The position numbers and the translations under genes were made by a program. A stretch of DNA of 45,595 bases. Source: Nitrososphaerales archaeon. Its GTDB lineage: Archaea > Thermoproteota > Nitrososphaeria > Nitrososphaerales > JACAEJ01. The notes beneath the pieces are model-generated. The model searched no databases. It was not told the DNA's origin and saw nothing but the letters and a program-made list of their open reading frames with translations. Location of the stretch: NCBI GenBank assembly GCA_013388925.1, contig JACAEJ010000060.1, positions 1-45,595 of the forward strand, written 5' to 3'. Positions within the stretch are counted from its first letter, which is position 1, and each line of letters begins with the position of its first letter. Positions 1 through 8,216 of the stretch are shown here, in pieces.

Positions 1-512
1 AGCTCGGCTAAGGCTCTATTGAAGCTGGCGATAATGGCTAGAATAAAGCCATTTGAGGATTCTCCTAAAACTGCTACAGAGGCTTGAGTTTCTGAAGCGC
101 CCAAAGTTCTTGCTAGGTCTCTTACCTCTGGGTCAACAGACTCTATGGCGCTAGTGATAAAACTGACAGTTATAGGAGTTATTAAGATGGCTTGTCCTAT
201 GATGATCCCAAAAGGGGTATAGAGAATATTTAAGAAATCCAAGGGACCTGATCGTGAAAAGAAGAGATAAAGAATCAACCCTAAGGCTACAGTAGGTATG
301 CCTAACAAAGCATTAAAGAGACTCTTTAGAAGAATTTTTCCTCTAAACTTTTTTAGAGCTAAGATCATGCCGATAGGAGCGCCCCATAGGGCTGAGAGAA
401 AGGTTGCTGTGCCAGAAATCATGATAGACCTTGTTGTAATTTCGATTACGGTAGGGTCTCCAGAAAAAATGAGTTCGAGGGCTTCGATCAGTCCCTCAAG
501 TATCGCGTCCAC
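1..512 (-). CDS. tupB: Tungstate-type ABC transporter permease, TupB (partial)
   Basis: This gene is cut by the left edge, so its C-terminus is missing. It begins just downstream of the binding-protein gene on the same strand and would form the membrane channel of a tungstate or molybdate importer. Reading from a GTG at 512 gives about 170 residues. These include LFSALWG/PIGMILA-like hydrophobic segments and a permease-like EVRDLARTLGAS stretch, which resembles the EAA loop that docks the ATPase. No ATG, GTG or TTG lies in frame between the tupA stop and this GTG, so the start is likely. The order binding protein then permease matches tupAB operons; the ATPase TupC would lie left of the window. 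The family call rests on the neighbour as much as on the sequence. Confidence 0.8.
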   Translation of the reverse strand, partial: MDAILEGLIEALELIFSGDPTVIEITTRSIMISGTATFLSALWGAPIGMILALKKFRGKILLKSLFNALLGIPTVALGLILYLFFSRSGPLDFLNILYTPFGIIIGQAILITPITVSFITSAIESVDPEVRDLARTLGASETQASVAVLGESSNGFILAIIASFNRALAE

Positions 513-545
513 TGAAGTACACGCCCAAAATCGTTGGGATGAATG

Positions 546-1556
546 CTAACTGTAGAGTTCAGGGTGACCATCCCAATATTCTGACGGGCATTCTTCTCCA
601 TTTATGTAGGCGTAGTCTTTGATCCAAGTCGCCAAGGTTGGGTCCGTGTTTTCTTTCAGTATCGCCACAGCCGGAGGGAAGAGACTTCGACCATAGTCTT
701 CTTGTCCAAATTCCTCGAATATGTTCTGACCTTCCTCAGAGATCAAGAATTTTATGAAAGTTATGGCTCCATCAAAGTTCAAGTTTTCGTTGACTTTGGT
801 GGAGTTGACGGCCATAGCACTATAGATGTTGAGTAACTCTACACCCCCCTCTACAAGCACTACTAAGCTTATCTTTCCAGGTGTAGGAATACCATAATCA
901 TAATACACGAGATAGGTGCTTATGTCAGAGAGAGCGTAAGCCGAATAAGTATTTGCAATTCCAAGAGTTACAGCCATTGAACCACCAGCCTCAATGTACC
1001 ACTCTTCGTTCCTTAATTCATTGGCGTCAAAACCAGACGATGTCCAGAGCCTTTTCTCCTTGAAATGAGTCCCAGAACCGTCTCCTCTTGAGACCCATTT
1101 AGCCGTTCCGTTTCTGCCAGCTTCTACTATCTTTGTCAAAGCTTCTATAGGCAAGGAGCCGTTAATTCCTACAGGATCTTCTTCTGGACCCACTATAACA
1201 AAGAAGTTATAGGCAACGATCTTTCTACAGAGACCATATCCATTCGCTAAGAAAGTAGATTCTCCTGGCGGATCGTGCACTATCAACATGTCAGCATCTC
1301 CATTTTGAGCTTGTACTATCGCTTGACCAGTCCCCACTGGAACAAAGTAGAGATCAATAGGATACTCGGATTCAAACCTATCTTCAATTACATCATAGAG
1401 ACCTGTATCGTAAAGGCTGGTTGTTGTGGATACTACTAACCTTGATCTTTTGCTGGAAAAAACGCCTGTGAAGTAGGCCGTACCTACACTTGCGATAACA
1501 ATATCCGCGATAATGATGCTAGCCCAGATCACAGTATTTCTTTTTACAATTCTCAC
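546..1556 (-). CDS. tupA: Tungstate/molybdate ABC transporter substrate-binding protein, TupA family
   Basis: Extracellular oxyanion-binding lipoprotein or anchored protein that delivers tungstate (or molybdate) to the TupB permease. The 336-residue product starts with a basic stretch and one hydrophobic segment (about residues 8-32), a signal anchor, and then the TTTSLYDTGL signature of the TupA/WtpA-like family (about residues 44-53). Typical family features follow: VGTGQAIVQAQNGDADML, a VHDP motif, and RGDGSGTHFKEKRLW in the second lobe, where serine and threonine hydroxyls bind the anion. Length is normal. No lipobox cysteine is obvious. Tungsten is the preferred guess over molybdenum from the TTTS-type motif, but the sequence cannot settle anion choice. 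The promoter carries a ModE-like palindrome, so repression by metal sufficiency is likely. Confidence 0.88.
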   Translation of the reverse strand: MRIVKRNTVIWASIIIADIVIASVGTAYFTGVFSSKRSRLVVSTTTSLYDTGLYDVIEDRFESEYPIDLYFVPVGTGQAIVQAQNGDADMLIVHDPPGESTFLANGYGLCRKIVAYNFFVIVGPEEDPVGINGSLPIEALTKIVEAGRNGTAKWVSRGDGSGTHFKEKRLWTSSGFDANELRNEEWYIEAGGSMAVTLGIANTYSAYALSDISTYLVYYDYGIPTPGKISLVVLVEGGVELLNIYSAMAVNSTKVNENLNFDGAITFIKFLISEEGQNIFEEFGQEDYGRSLFPPAVAILKENTDPTLATWIKDYAYINGEECPSEYWDGHPELYS

Positions 1557-1575
1557 CCGTTATATGCACGGCAAG

Positions 1576-1606
1576 ATATCGGCGATATATCTTTTTAAAT
1601 ATATCG
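1576..1606 (-). promoter_or_regulatory. tup promoter with ModE-like operator
   Basis: Upstream of tupA is a perfect inverted repeat, CGATATAT-N8-ATATATCG (1583-1606), with a third half-site ATATCG at 1576-1581 that pairs with the inner arm around one central base. The N8 spacer holds the T/A-rich core expected of a leftward archaeal TATA box. The arms resemble the known bacterial ModE box, which is a CG-TATA type palindrome. A bound repressor would cover the TATA element. The match to ModE sites is inference from form. Confidence 0.6.
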
Positions 1607-1714
1607 GTAAGTCATTTAAATGAAGATTTTCTTTGGTTTGTTTCCCCAATGTCAAGTCGTGTTTATATTCTCAAGTAGGATCTAAAATCAATCATTGCTA
1701 CTTCCATCAAACCA

Positions 1715-2899
1715 TCAGAAGTCTGTCATTACACGGAACTGGTCTACTTCTTCCACACCCATTTTCTGAAGGAAGGCTCTTGCCGCTCCAGCAATGTCTT
1801 TTGCCGCCGTAATTGCTCTACCAACAACGATGATGTCTGCTCCCGCTTTCAGGGCAGCATCTACGTTCTTGACCCTTATTCCTCCAGCAACCGCAATCAG
1901 CGCATTCCCACATAATTTTCTTATTTCTGGGATGTTACCCCACGCATACTCTTCATGCTCAACATCTATAGCCCTGTGTAGTTCTAAGATGTCAGGCTTA
2001 ATCTTCAGTTTCGTGAGTATCTCTACCGGATCTAGAACATTTAGAGTATCCATCAAAGATAGAGCCCCGATTTTCTTGCACTCTTCAATGAACTTCTCCA
2101 TCGTTTTTATTGGGGCAAGCCCTGAGAAACCAACGACATCTGCAGTAGCATCTCCAGCTATTCTTGCTTCAAGGTTTCCCGTATCAAGAGTCTTCAAATC
2201 AGCAATAACAACTGATTCTGGTCTTAACTGATGAATTTTTTGAACGACTTCAACGCCATATCTTTTGATCAATGGGGTTCCGGCCTCTATGATTATTGCA
2301 TCGCTTCTTGGCAAAGTCCTAATGATCCCTTCCACTCTCCTCCAGTCTGGGATGTCAAGAGCAACTTCCAGATAAGGAGGTTTCTTCAGATTGTTGATCC
2401 TGAACCCTATCATACCATGTATCGCTTTATCCTTCTCCTCTAAAACTTTATCTATAGTTGGAAAGTTTTCCATAGCCCTCCTTAAAGCGAGCTTTGTTGC
2501 AGCGTAGTTATATCTGTATATCCTCTGGTATTCTTTTCCCCTTGGATGTATGAAAACCGAAACTATGACAACAAATTCTTCTGCCTGTTCTTTAGGAATT
2601 ATTCCTTCTTCCACAGCATCTGCGACTGCTTTGGCAACAGCGCTTTGAGCAGGCCCAAAGATCTTCTCTGCATCTTCAAGACTTCTTATTGTAACCTTTG
2701 GCACTATTAGAGTCGAAGGTTTGGCTGGAATATTAGGTCTTATCACACCAAGAATAGGTGTATGTCCCATCCTTGGTTGAGCAATCGAGTTCGCAAAGTC
2801 AATGCCTACAGAACCGTTCTTCTTGCCTACAATAAGATCGATATGTGCGATTTCCGGTTCCTCGCCAATAAGAGCTTCCCCTACAAAGAAATCAGTCAT
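1715..2899 (-). CDS. fae-hps: Bifunctional formaldehyde-activating enzyme / 3-hexulose-6-phosphate synthase (Fae-Hps)
   Basis: Fusion of two enzymes. Residues about 1-160 are Fae, which condenses formaldehyde with tetrahydromethanopterin; GEALIG and PEIAHIDL are seen, with the conserved histidine at position 19. Residues about 165-394 are Hps, a TIM-barrel of the orotidine-phosphate-decarboxylase superfamily with the DLKTLDTG motif and a late GGIRVKN phosphate-binding strand. In archaea that lack the oxidative pentose phosphate pathway, this pair runs in reverse to supply ribulose 5-phosphate, releasing formaldehyde that Fae captures. The length of 394 residues fits known archaeal fusions. 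The start overlaps the upstream 98-residue gene by 8 bp, so the two are probably co-translated. The C-terminal tail ([10 protein letters not shown]) looks native, not truncated. Confidence 0.93.
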   Translation of the reverse strand: MTDFFVGEALIGEEPEIAHIDLIVGKKNGSVGIDFANSIAQPRMGHTPILGVIRPNIPAKPSTLIVPKVTIRSLEDAEKIFGPAQSAVAKAVADAVEEGIIPKEQAEEFVVIVSVFIHPRGKEYQRIYRYNYAATKLALRRAMENFPTIDKVLEEKDKAIHGMIGFRINNLKKPPYLEVALDIPDWRRVEGIIRTLPRSDAIIIEAGTPLIKRYGVEVVQKIHQLRPESVVIADLKTLDTGNLEARIAGDATADVVGFSGLAPIKTMEKFIEECKKIGALSLMDTLNVLDPVEILTKLKIKPDILELHRAIDVEHEEYAWGNIPEIRKLCGNALIAVAGGIRVKNVDAALKAGADIIVVGRAITAAKDIAGAARAFLQKMGVEEVDQFRVMTDF

Positions 2900-3188
2900 A
2901 GTGATCTATCTTGTGCCCATAACCCATTGCTTTTGAGAATTCCACGAGTTCACTCTTTTCATGCCATACCCTTATATGAATAAAACCCCCCCTTTCGTCC
3001 AGACCCATTATTTCTCTAGCAAATGTCGGAAAGTCAGGAGGCAAAGTTTTATCATTTCTTAAGAGGTAATCGAGATAATCCTTAAGAAAAGCAATCCTTC
3101 CCTCTTTGCCTTTTTCTTTCATTTTTACCTTGAGTTTTTTGTGAAAAACACCTTCCTCTTCCTCTTCTCTTTCACTCAAATTGACCAC
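2892..3188 (-). CDS. Small hypothetical protein coupled to Fae-Hps
   Basis: I do not recognise this 98-residue protein. The N-terminal 40 residues are very charged (a run of Glu, then alternating Lys/Glu). The C-terminal half is more ordered, with a short pattern FIHIRVWHEKSELVEFSKAMGYGH that could be a small alpha/beta fold. It starts at a GTG and its end overlaps the fae-hps start by 8 bp, which supports both that it is real and that it is made together with the enzyme. A regulatory or accessory role in formaldehyde or pentose metabolism is possible but is only inferred from position. Confidence 0.55.
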   Translation of the reverse strand: MVNLSEREEEEEGVFHKKLKVKMKEKGKEGRIAFLKDYLDYLLRNDKTLPPDFPTFAREIMGLDERGGFIHIRVWHEKSELVEFSKAMGYGHKIDHYD

Positions 3189-3266
3189 ATAAATCTTGTA
3201 AATTTCTTTACTATTAAAATTTTTTTATTTTATGTTAGACAAATTTAGTAGGACTTAACTGCTGTA

Positions 3267-3297
3267 TCATGATATTTTCATGAACAATTTAAATACG
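3267..3297 (+). promoter_or_regulatory. Promoter of the PEBP gene with paired TCATGA sites
   Basis: Two TCATGA palindromes (3267-3272 and 3278-3283) are spaced 11 bp start to start, about one helical turn, just upstream of a TATA-like AATTTAAATAC (3287-3297). That box lies about 25 bp before the ATG at 3317, as expected for a leaderless transcript. The paired sites could bind a dimeric regulator. Confidence 0.4.
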
Positions 3298-3316
3298 AGC
3301 GCAAGGAATAATTCCT

Positions 3317-3763
3317 ATGGTTAAGTTTACTTTAACTAGTAAGGTCTTTTCTGAAGCACAGTTCATACCAGTAAAGTATACTTGCCAAGGTCAAGATGTT
3401 TCTCCTCCTTTGGAATGGCAAGGGGTTTTAGAAGGTACTAAGGAATTCGCTATAGAATGCTTTGATCCAGATGCGCCTGGAGGCGGGTTTGTTCACTGGG
3501 TTTTGTACAACATACCTGGGAATATTAGTGCTATAGAGGAGGGGAAGATTCCTAAGGGAAGCAGAGAAGGAATGAATGACTTTGGGAGGAACAAGTACGG
3601 TGGCCCCTGTCCTCCTCGTGGGCGTCCTCATCGCTACGTTTTTACGATTTACGCTCTGGATAAAGCTCTAGGCGAGATCTATACTCTTGACGATCTTAAG
3701 AGGGAAATAAAAGGTCATGTTTTGGCTGAAGCTAGGTTGACTGGACTCTATCAGAGAAAGTAA
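3317..3763 (+). CDS. PEBP-family protein (YbhB/YbcL type)
   Basis: Phosphatidylethanolamine-binding / Raf-kinase-inhibitor-like fold of 148 residues, the normal length for prokaryotic members. The anion-pocket motifs are present: DPDAPGGGFVHWVLYNIP (near residues 50-68) and NDFGRNKYGGPCPPRGRPHRY (near 88-108). The prokaryotic role is uncertain; small-molecule or phosphate-ester binding is the usual suggestion. It stands alone on the plus strand with its own promoter, divergent from the fae-hps pair and 60 bp upstream of the ModE-like regulator. Confidence 0.9.
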   Translation: MVKFTLTSKVFSEAQFIPVKYTCQGQDVSPPLEWQGVLEGTKEFAIECFDPDAPGGGFVHWVLYNIPGNISAIEEGKIPKGSREGMNDFGRNKYGGPCPPRGRPHRYVFTIYALDKALGEIYTLDDLKREIKGHVLAEARLTGLYQRK

Positions 3764-3823
3764 GAACAACTCAACTGTGAGAAACTGATTATCTTAAATA
3801 AGCACGATGCTTTATCCAAGCCA

Positions 3824-4930
3824 ATGGTAAAGTCAAGGTACAGATACGGTTTTACTGCATGGCTAGAACATAATGGAAAGTATTTGTTAGGGGAGAAGGA
3901 GGCCAAGATACTTGAGGGCATAAGCACTAAAGGCTCTTTCATGGGAACTGCAAAGTTTCTAGGAATATCGTATGCTCATGCTTGGAATACTGTAGACAGA
4001 ATTAGCAAGATAATGAGAAAACCGATCATAGAAGCAAGGAGAGGAGGGGAGTCTGGCGGGAGTGCAAGGCTTACCGAAGCAGGCTCGTCGATACTGAGAG
4101 AATACAAGAGGATTGAGAAGCAAATAGCTGATTCTATTTCTTACAAAGAAAAAAGGCCCTTGATCAAGTCAAAAGTCTTTAGATACGATATTGAAGCCCC
4201 AGACCTATCAGTGATTGGCAGCCATTGCATTGGTATTGAAATCATCATCGATCTATTGATGAGTGAGCTAAAGTTTACGCCAGAGCTGGCCTTCGTAGGT
4301 TCGTCCGGAGGATTGGCTGCTGTAATGCTTGGAGAGGCAGATATCGCAGGTGTTCATCTTCTTGACGAGGAGACAGGACAGTATAACTTGCCTTTCCTCA
4401 AAAGATACTTTATAGATGACAAGGTAGTTGTAGTAAGAGGGTATCTGCGTGAGCAAGGCTTTCTTGTTATAAAGAGCAATCCAAAGAGCATCACAGGATT
4501 TGAGGATTTGCTTAGAAAGGATGTCAAGCTTGTGAATAGAAGTCTAGGCTCAGGGACAAGAGCTACTCTCGATAGGGAGATGAAGAAGGTAGCTGAAAAG
4601 AGAAAAGCAGGATTCAAAGAGCTATCACTGGAGATAAGGGGTTACAATTTAGAGGTGAAGTCTCACGATGATGTTGCAAAGTTTGTAAGCACTGGCAAAG
4701 CCGATGTGGGGCTCGGTATTAGGGCTGTAGCTGAAAAATATGAATTGGACTTCATCCCCTTGATCGAAGAAAATTTTGACTTTGTAATAGATAGGGAGCG
4801 TTTGAGGAAAACCCTTGTCAATTCGTTCGTAAAGACTTTAGGCTCTGAAAGATTCAAGACAGAGTTGGAGAAGCGTGCACCAGGGATCAGAGTAACGAGA
4901 GAGACTGGCAAAATAATCTACGAACCTTGA
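3824..4930 (+). CDS. ModE-type HTH regulator fused to a periplasmic-binding-like ligand domain
   Basis: Likely transcription regulator of molybdenum or tungsten genes. Residues about 20-105 match the ModE/LysR winged helix: STKGSFMGTAKFLGISYAHAW, then the ARRGGESGGSARLTEAG wing. Residues about 125-368 form a type-2 periplasmic-binding-like domain (SVIGSHCIGIEI, GSSGGLAAVMLGEADIAGVHL, VNRSLGSGTRATLD, KADVGLGIRAVA) that should sense a ligand inside the cell, since no signal peptide is present. In this family the sensor replaces the TOBE/Mop domains of bacterial ModE. The same kind of domain is fused to the MoeA encoded at 8217-10058, and a ModE-like palindrome sits before tupA, so tupA is the obvious target. 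The sfsA gene follows after 7 bp. The ligand itself cannot be told from sequence. Confidence 0.87.
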   Translation: MVKSRYRYGFTAWLEHNGKYLLGEKEAKILEGISTKGSFMGTAKFLGISYAHAWNTVDRISKIMRKPIIEARRGGESGGSARLTEAGSSILREYKRIEKQIADSISYKEKRPLIKSKVFRYDIEAPDLSVIGSHCIGIEIIIDLLMSELKFTPELAFVGSSGGLAAVMLGEADIAGVHLLDEETGQYNLPFLKRYFIDDKVVVVRGYLREQGFLVIKSNPKSITGFEDLLRKDVKLVNRSLGSGTRATLDREMKKVAEKRKAGFKELSLEIRGYNLEVKSHDDVAKFVSTGKADVGLGIRAVAEKYELDFIPLIEENFDFVIDRERLRKTLVNSFVKTLGSERFKTELEKRAPGIRVTRETGKIIYEP

Positions 4931-4937
4931 GAATCGA

Positions 4938-5654
4938 ATGGATAGGCTTATGATCGAATTCTCCCTAAGGATCAAAGATAGGGTAGTAAATGGCGTATTC
5001 AAAACTAGGTTGAATAGGTTTTCAGCCTTAGTAGAGATTGAGGGCAAGGAGGAAAGGTGTTTTCTCCAAAACCCCGGTAGACTGAGAGAGCTCTTAGTTC
5101 GTGATGCCGAGGTATTCCTCAAGGTGGCGAAGAGCAATAACAGGCAGACAAGTTACGACCTCATAGCCATAAATCATAATGGCATACTTGTATCCATTGA
5201 TTCAAAGATGCCAAATAAGCTCTTGCTGGAAGCCATTAAAGAACACAAAATGGAGGAGTTTTCAATGTACAATTATGTAAAGCCAGAGTTCAGCTTTGGT
5301 CATAGCAAATTCGACTTCCTTCTAACGAACAGCAACGATAGGTGCCTGCTCGAGGTAAAGTCCTGCACCCTAGTGAATGGCAATAAAGCGCTGTTTCCCG
5401 ATGCCCCGACAGAGAGGGGAAGGAGGCACATTCTAGAGTTGATAAAAGCAAGGAAGGAAGGGTACGAATCCTGTGTTCTATTCCTTATACAGAGGCCAGA
5501 TGTCAATTCCTTCTCTCCAAACGACAGCATGGACCCTAAATTTGGAAAAGCGTTAAGAGAGGCGCTAAAGCAAGGTGTAAAGATTTACGCTTACCGCTCT
5601 AGCTTCGATGGAGAATCCATAACGTTGTTGGACAAAGTTAGAGTAATTTTATAA
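4938..5654 (+). CDS. sfsA: DNA/RNA nuclease SfsA
   Basis: SfsA-family protein of 238 residues, normal length. An N-terminal OB-like part (residues about 15-85, with RLNRFSALVEI and the HNPGR-like FLQNPGRLREL motif) precedes a PD-(D/E)XK nuclease-like domain. FDFLL and LLEVKSCTLV supply the catalytic acid and lysine, and FPDAPTERGRRHILEL follows. The C-terminal RPDVNSFSPND motif is typical. The old name 'sugar fermentation stimulation' reflects a phenotype, and nucleic-acid binding or cleavage is the supported activity. It lies 7 bp after the ModE-like regulator, so they probably share a transcript, although no functional link is known. The annotated ATG could be replaced by the second ATG five codons later. 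Confidence 0.92.
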   Translation: MDRLMIEFSLRIKDRVVNGVFKTRLNRFSALVEIEGKEERCFLQNPGRLRELLVRDAEVFLKVAKSNNRQTSYDLIAINHNGILVSIDSKMPNKLLLEAIKEHKMEEFSMYNYVKPEFSFGHSKFDFLLTNSNDRCLLEVKSCTLVNGNKALFPDAPTERGRRHILELIKARKEGYESCVLFLIQRPDVNSFSPNDSMDPKFGKALREALKQGVKIYAYRSSFDGESITLLDKVRVIL

Positions 5655-5671
5655 GACCTCTTTCTGTAGCG

Positions 5672-5860
5672 TTAAGAAGTGATCCACATGGATATGAAGT
5701 AGCAGTAGTTCACGAAGAAGACCGTCCCATAACCTCCCAAAGCAAGAATTAAGAATACCATTATCCGATACCTTATCAAGAAAAAATGACATTTTGGCAA
5801 AAGAGTAGCCAAAATCGTTTTGTTAGTTATGGGAGGATTTTTCAGAAGTAACGTACTCAT
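5672..5860 (-). CDS. Small single-pass membrane protein coupled to the MFS gene
   Basis: A 62-residue product with a basic N-terminal half and one long hydrophobic segment (residues about 34-58). Its ATG overlaps the TGA of the MFS transporter in an ATGA arrangement, so ribosomes could re-initiate directly. That coupling is the main reason to believe it. It fills most of the gap between sfsA and the transporter. I do not recognise a family; it could be a small accessory subunit of the transporter or a chance open frame. Confidence 0.4.
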   Translation of the reverse strand: MSTLLLKNPPITNKTILATLLPKCHFFLIRYRIMVFLILALGGYGTVFFVNYCYFISMWITS

Positions 5861-7020
5861 GTAAGTGGTTTTGTATAACTTCTGAAGCTAAAAAGGACTA
5901 TGATCAGAGCCAAAATTTGTACTAAGGCTCCAATGAGATAAGGCAACTGAGGACCGAAAATCTCAAGGATTAACCCCGAAATGGGGGCCCCGGTAGCCAA
6001 GCCAAGGATGTTCATCGTCTGATGAATGCCTACCGATGTCCCTCTGCTACCCTTTGATGTGGAAGTCGCTACCACAGCAGAGGTGACAAATATGGCACCC
6101 ATTGCAACTCCTAGAGCTATAGAGCTGGCCAAGACGAAGCTCAAAGCCAGATTGGAGGCCAAGATGGTCTGGGAGATTGTCAGGCCGGTAAGTCCTATCA
6201 AAGTCGGAATTCTAGGACCTCTTCTGTCTGTCAGAATGCCAAAGAAGTAGAACAAGGCTATGGATATTATAGTAGAGAGACCAATGTACAATCCAACCAT
6301 GCTTGCAGCCTCTCCCATCACAATCCCTAGAACGTCCATAAAAGTGAGCGAAAGGATGCCAGTTATTACCCCAAAGGCGTAATAAAGAGCATATATGGAG
6401 ACGTAAGACGACAAGAGCCATCCAATGGATTTCTTTATCTCTGCAAAGACCCTCTTTGGGCGCGAACTTCTTGTAAGAGTTTCAGGCACAAAGAGGGACA
6501 GAACCAGCCCGATCACCATTATAATAGAGAGTACCTGAAATACCGCTTTAAAGCCTAGAACATAGGTCAACAGTCCAGAGGCTATGGAGCCCACGGCCAT
6601 TGAGAAGCCTACACCTACCCAATATATGGCGAAACTCCTGCCTAGAGAGGATGTCTTGATGTCTCCGACAAGGGCAATGATAGCTGGGAATGTTAAGGAG
6701 CCACCGACTGCATGGAAGGCTCTGACTATAAGGAGTTGGGCAGGGTTCACGGTAAGGGAGTAAAGATAGACGATTATGCTGTCTGAGAGGAAAGCGAGAA
6801 TCAAAGCCCTTCTCCTGCCAATGATATCAACAGAAAACCCCATAGCGAAGCTGGCCGGGATAGCTACAATCGAATATAGCCCAGCCGTTAAGCCTGCCAA
6901 AGCCTCATTTGCTCCAAGAGATCTGGCGTAAAGGGCTATTACTGGAACCATAAAAGAAGTATCAATGAGTCCGATAAAGCCCAATGTAGTAGCCAAGGGA
7001 AGAAAGGATCCTTTACGCAA
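5857..7020 (-). CDS. Major facilitator superfamily transporter
   Basis: A 387-residue protein with about twelve hydrophobic helices and the MFS loop motif between helices 2 and 3 (GFSVDIIGRRRALI), with a related copy in the second half (GILTDRRGPRIPTL). The overall look is that of DHA1-type exporters of drugs or metabolites: N-terminal acidic residue in helix 1 (LIDTSFMVPVIALYARSLGA) and GLYSIVAIPASFAMG. The substrate cannot be assigned. It is followed by the coupled small membrane protein and has no obvious functional partner nearby. Confidence 0.85.
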   Translation of the reverse strand: MRKGSFLPLATTLGFIGLIDTSFMVPVIALYARSLGANEALAGLTAGLYSIVAIPASFAMGFSVDIIGRRRALILAFLSDSIIVYLYSLTVNPAQLLIVRAFHAVGGSLTFPAIIALVGDIKTSSLGRSFAIYWVGVGFSMAVGSIASGLLTYVLGFKAVFQVLSIIMVIGLVLSLFVPETLTRSSRPKRVFAEIKKSIGWLLSSYVSIYALYYAFGVITGILSLTFMDVLGIVMGEAASMVGLYIGLSTIISIALFYFFGILTDRRGPRIPTLIGLTGLTISQTILASNLALSFVLASSIALGVAMGAIFVTSAVVATSTSKGSRGTSVGIHQTMNILGLATGAPISGLILEIFGPQLPYLIGALVQILALIIVLFSFRSYTKPLT

Positions 7021-7124
7021 CCTCGATTCGAGTGCTCAAGGAAATCTGTCTCCTTTATATTTCTTAACCTTCTTCACGTTGCTAAAGTATCACAACAGGT
7101 CATCGTATAAGAAAGGATTCGGAC

Positions 7125-7457
7125 TCATACGTAGAATCGCGAGGCTTCGCCCTCTATTATCTCACCAACCTTCATGAAGTAAAGCCTTGTGGCGTAAGGC
7201 ATGAATGGAAGGTTCTTTTCTATGGCTTGTATCAGAAACTGGACTGCCCTCCTAGATGTTTTGAGTTGGAACTTCATCCATAAAACAGGATCTTGCTTTA
7301 TGGATATGCTATCACGTAAATCTTCAGAGCAAAGAGACTTGGCATCTGACTCTACTATCCTGAACCAGTATGCTAAAACATCGGGATCGAGCCCGAGCTT
7401 CTTGTCCTCGATCATCTTCAACAGCTTATCTATCGCACCAATCCCAATGTCTTCCAT
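7125..7457 (-). CDS. Hypothetical helical protein
   Basis: A 110-residue protein of unknown family. It is rich in amphipathic helix (MEDIGIGAIDKLLKMIEDKK, then WMKFQLKTSRRAVQFLIQAIEKN) with no membrane span, signal peptide or metal-binding cysteine cluster. It is divergent from the GDPD gene across a 61-bp gap that holds AT-rich promoter sequence for both. The ordered amphipathic composition and clean placement between two real genes support it as coding. No function can be offered. Confidence 0.6.
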   Translation of the reverse strand: MEDIGIGAIDKLLKMIEDKKLGLDPDVLAYWFRIVESDAKSLCSEDLRDSISIKQDPVLWMKFQLKTSRRAVQFLIQAIEKNLPFMPYATRLYFMKVGEIIEGEASRFYV

Positions 7458-7518
7458 ATAGATACAAGAAGAGCAGGGCTTAACATTAAAAGGTTACCCC
7501 AAGTAGTGAGCAATTGAT

Positions 7519-8196
7519 ATGATGATAGTTGCCCATAGGGGAGCGTCTGCTTACGAGCCCGAGAATACGTTAAGAGCCATCGAGAAGGCGATAGAGCTTG
7601 GTGCGAATATGGTGGAGGTGGATGTTCGGCCGAGTAAAGACGGGCATATAGTAGTGATCCATGATGATAGTGTTGATAGAACGACCAATGGTGAGGGCTA
7701 TGTTAAAAATATGACTCTGAAGGAGTTAAAAAAGTTGGATGCTGGGATAGGTGAGAGAGTCCCAACCCTTCAAGAAGTGATAGGTGCTGTAAGGCGGAGA
7801 GTGGTACTAGTAATCGAGATAAAGGTTCTAAACTTTGAAGAGGCAGTGGTAAGAACCGTTGAAAAAGAGGGCATGGAAAAAGAAGTTATGATAACTTCGT
7901 TTTACCACCCTGTGTTGGAAAGAGTGAAGAAGATCGATTCGATCATAAAGACGGGAGTGATCTTCAAGTGCCACCCAATAAGATCGGCAGAACTTGCTTT
8001 AAACGCACGTGCAGATGTGCTATTCCCGGAATACAAGTACACTTCGAAAGAGATGGTCGAGGAAGCCCGGAAGAGCAATTTGGAGATATATCCTTGGACG
8101 GTCGATGATCAAGCTTTGGCAGATCGATTTATCAAGATGGGAGTGAATGGCATAGTCACGAACAAGCCAGATATCCTAAAAAGTAGAAAACAATGA
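7519..8196 (+). CDS. ugpQ: Glycerophosphodiester phosphodiesterase
   Basis: Hydrolyses glycerophosphodiesters to glycerol phosphate and an alcohol. The 225-residue product has all GDPD landmarks: IVAHRGASAYEPENTLRA at the start (catalytic His in HRG, metal-binding Glu in PENT), VEVDVRPSKDGHIVVIHDDSVDRTT (metal Glu/Asp and the second catalytic His), EIK in the middle, and a late YPWTVDD before the final helix. It has no signal peptide, so it is cytoplasmic. In an archaeon the likely role is turnover of glycerophosphodiester head groups of ether lipids. Two ATG codons open the frame; either may be used. Confidence 0.93.
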   Translation: MMIVAHRGASAYEPENTLRAIEKAIELGANMVEVDVRPSKDGHIVVIHDDSVDRTTNGEGYVKNMTLKELKKLDAGIGERVPTLQEVIGAVRRRVVLVIEIKVLNFEEAVVRTVEKEGMEKEVMITSFYHPVLERVKKIDSIIKTGVIFKCHPIRSAELALNARADVLFPEYKYTSKEMVEEARKSNLEIYPWTVDDQALADRFIKMGVNGIVTNKPDILKSRKQ

Positions 8197-8216
8197 TATC
8201 ACTCAATAAGCACCTG

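Noticed and set aside
298-549. Plus-strand 83-residue frame at the left edge
   Set aside because: The opposite strand encodes the permease next to tupA with hydrophobic segments; this frame is its shadow.
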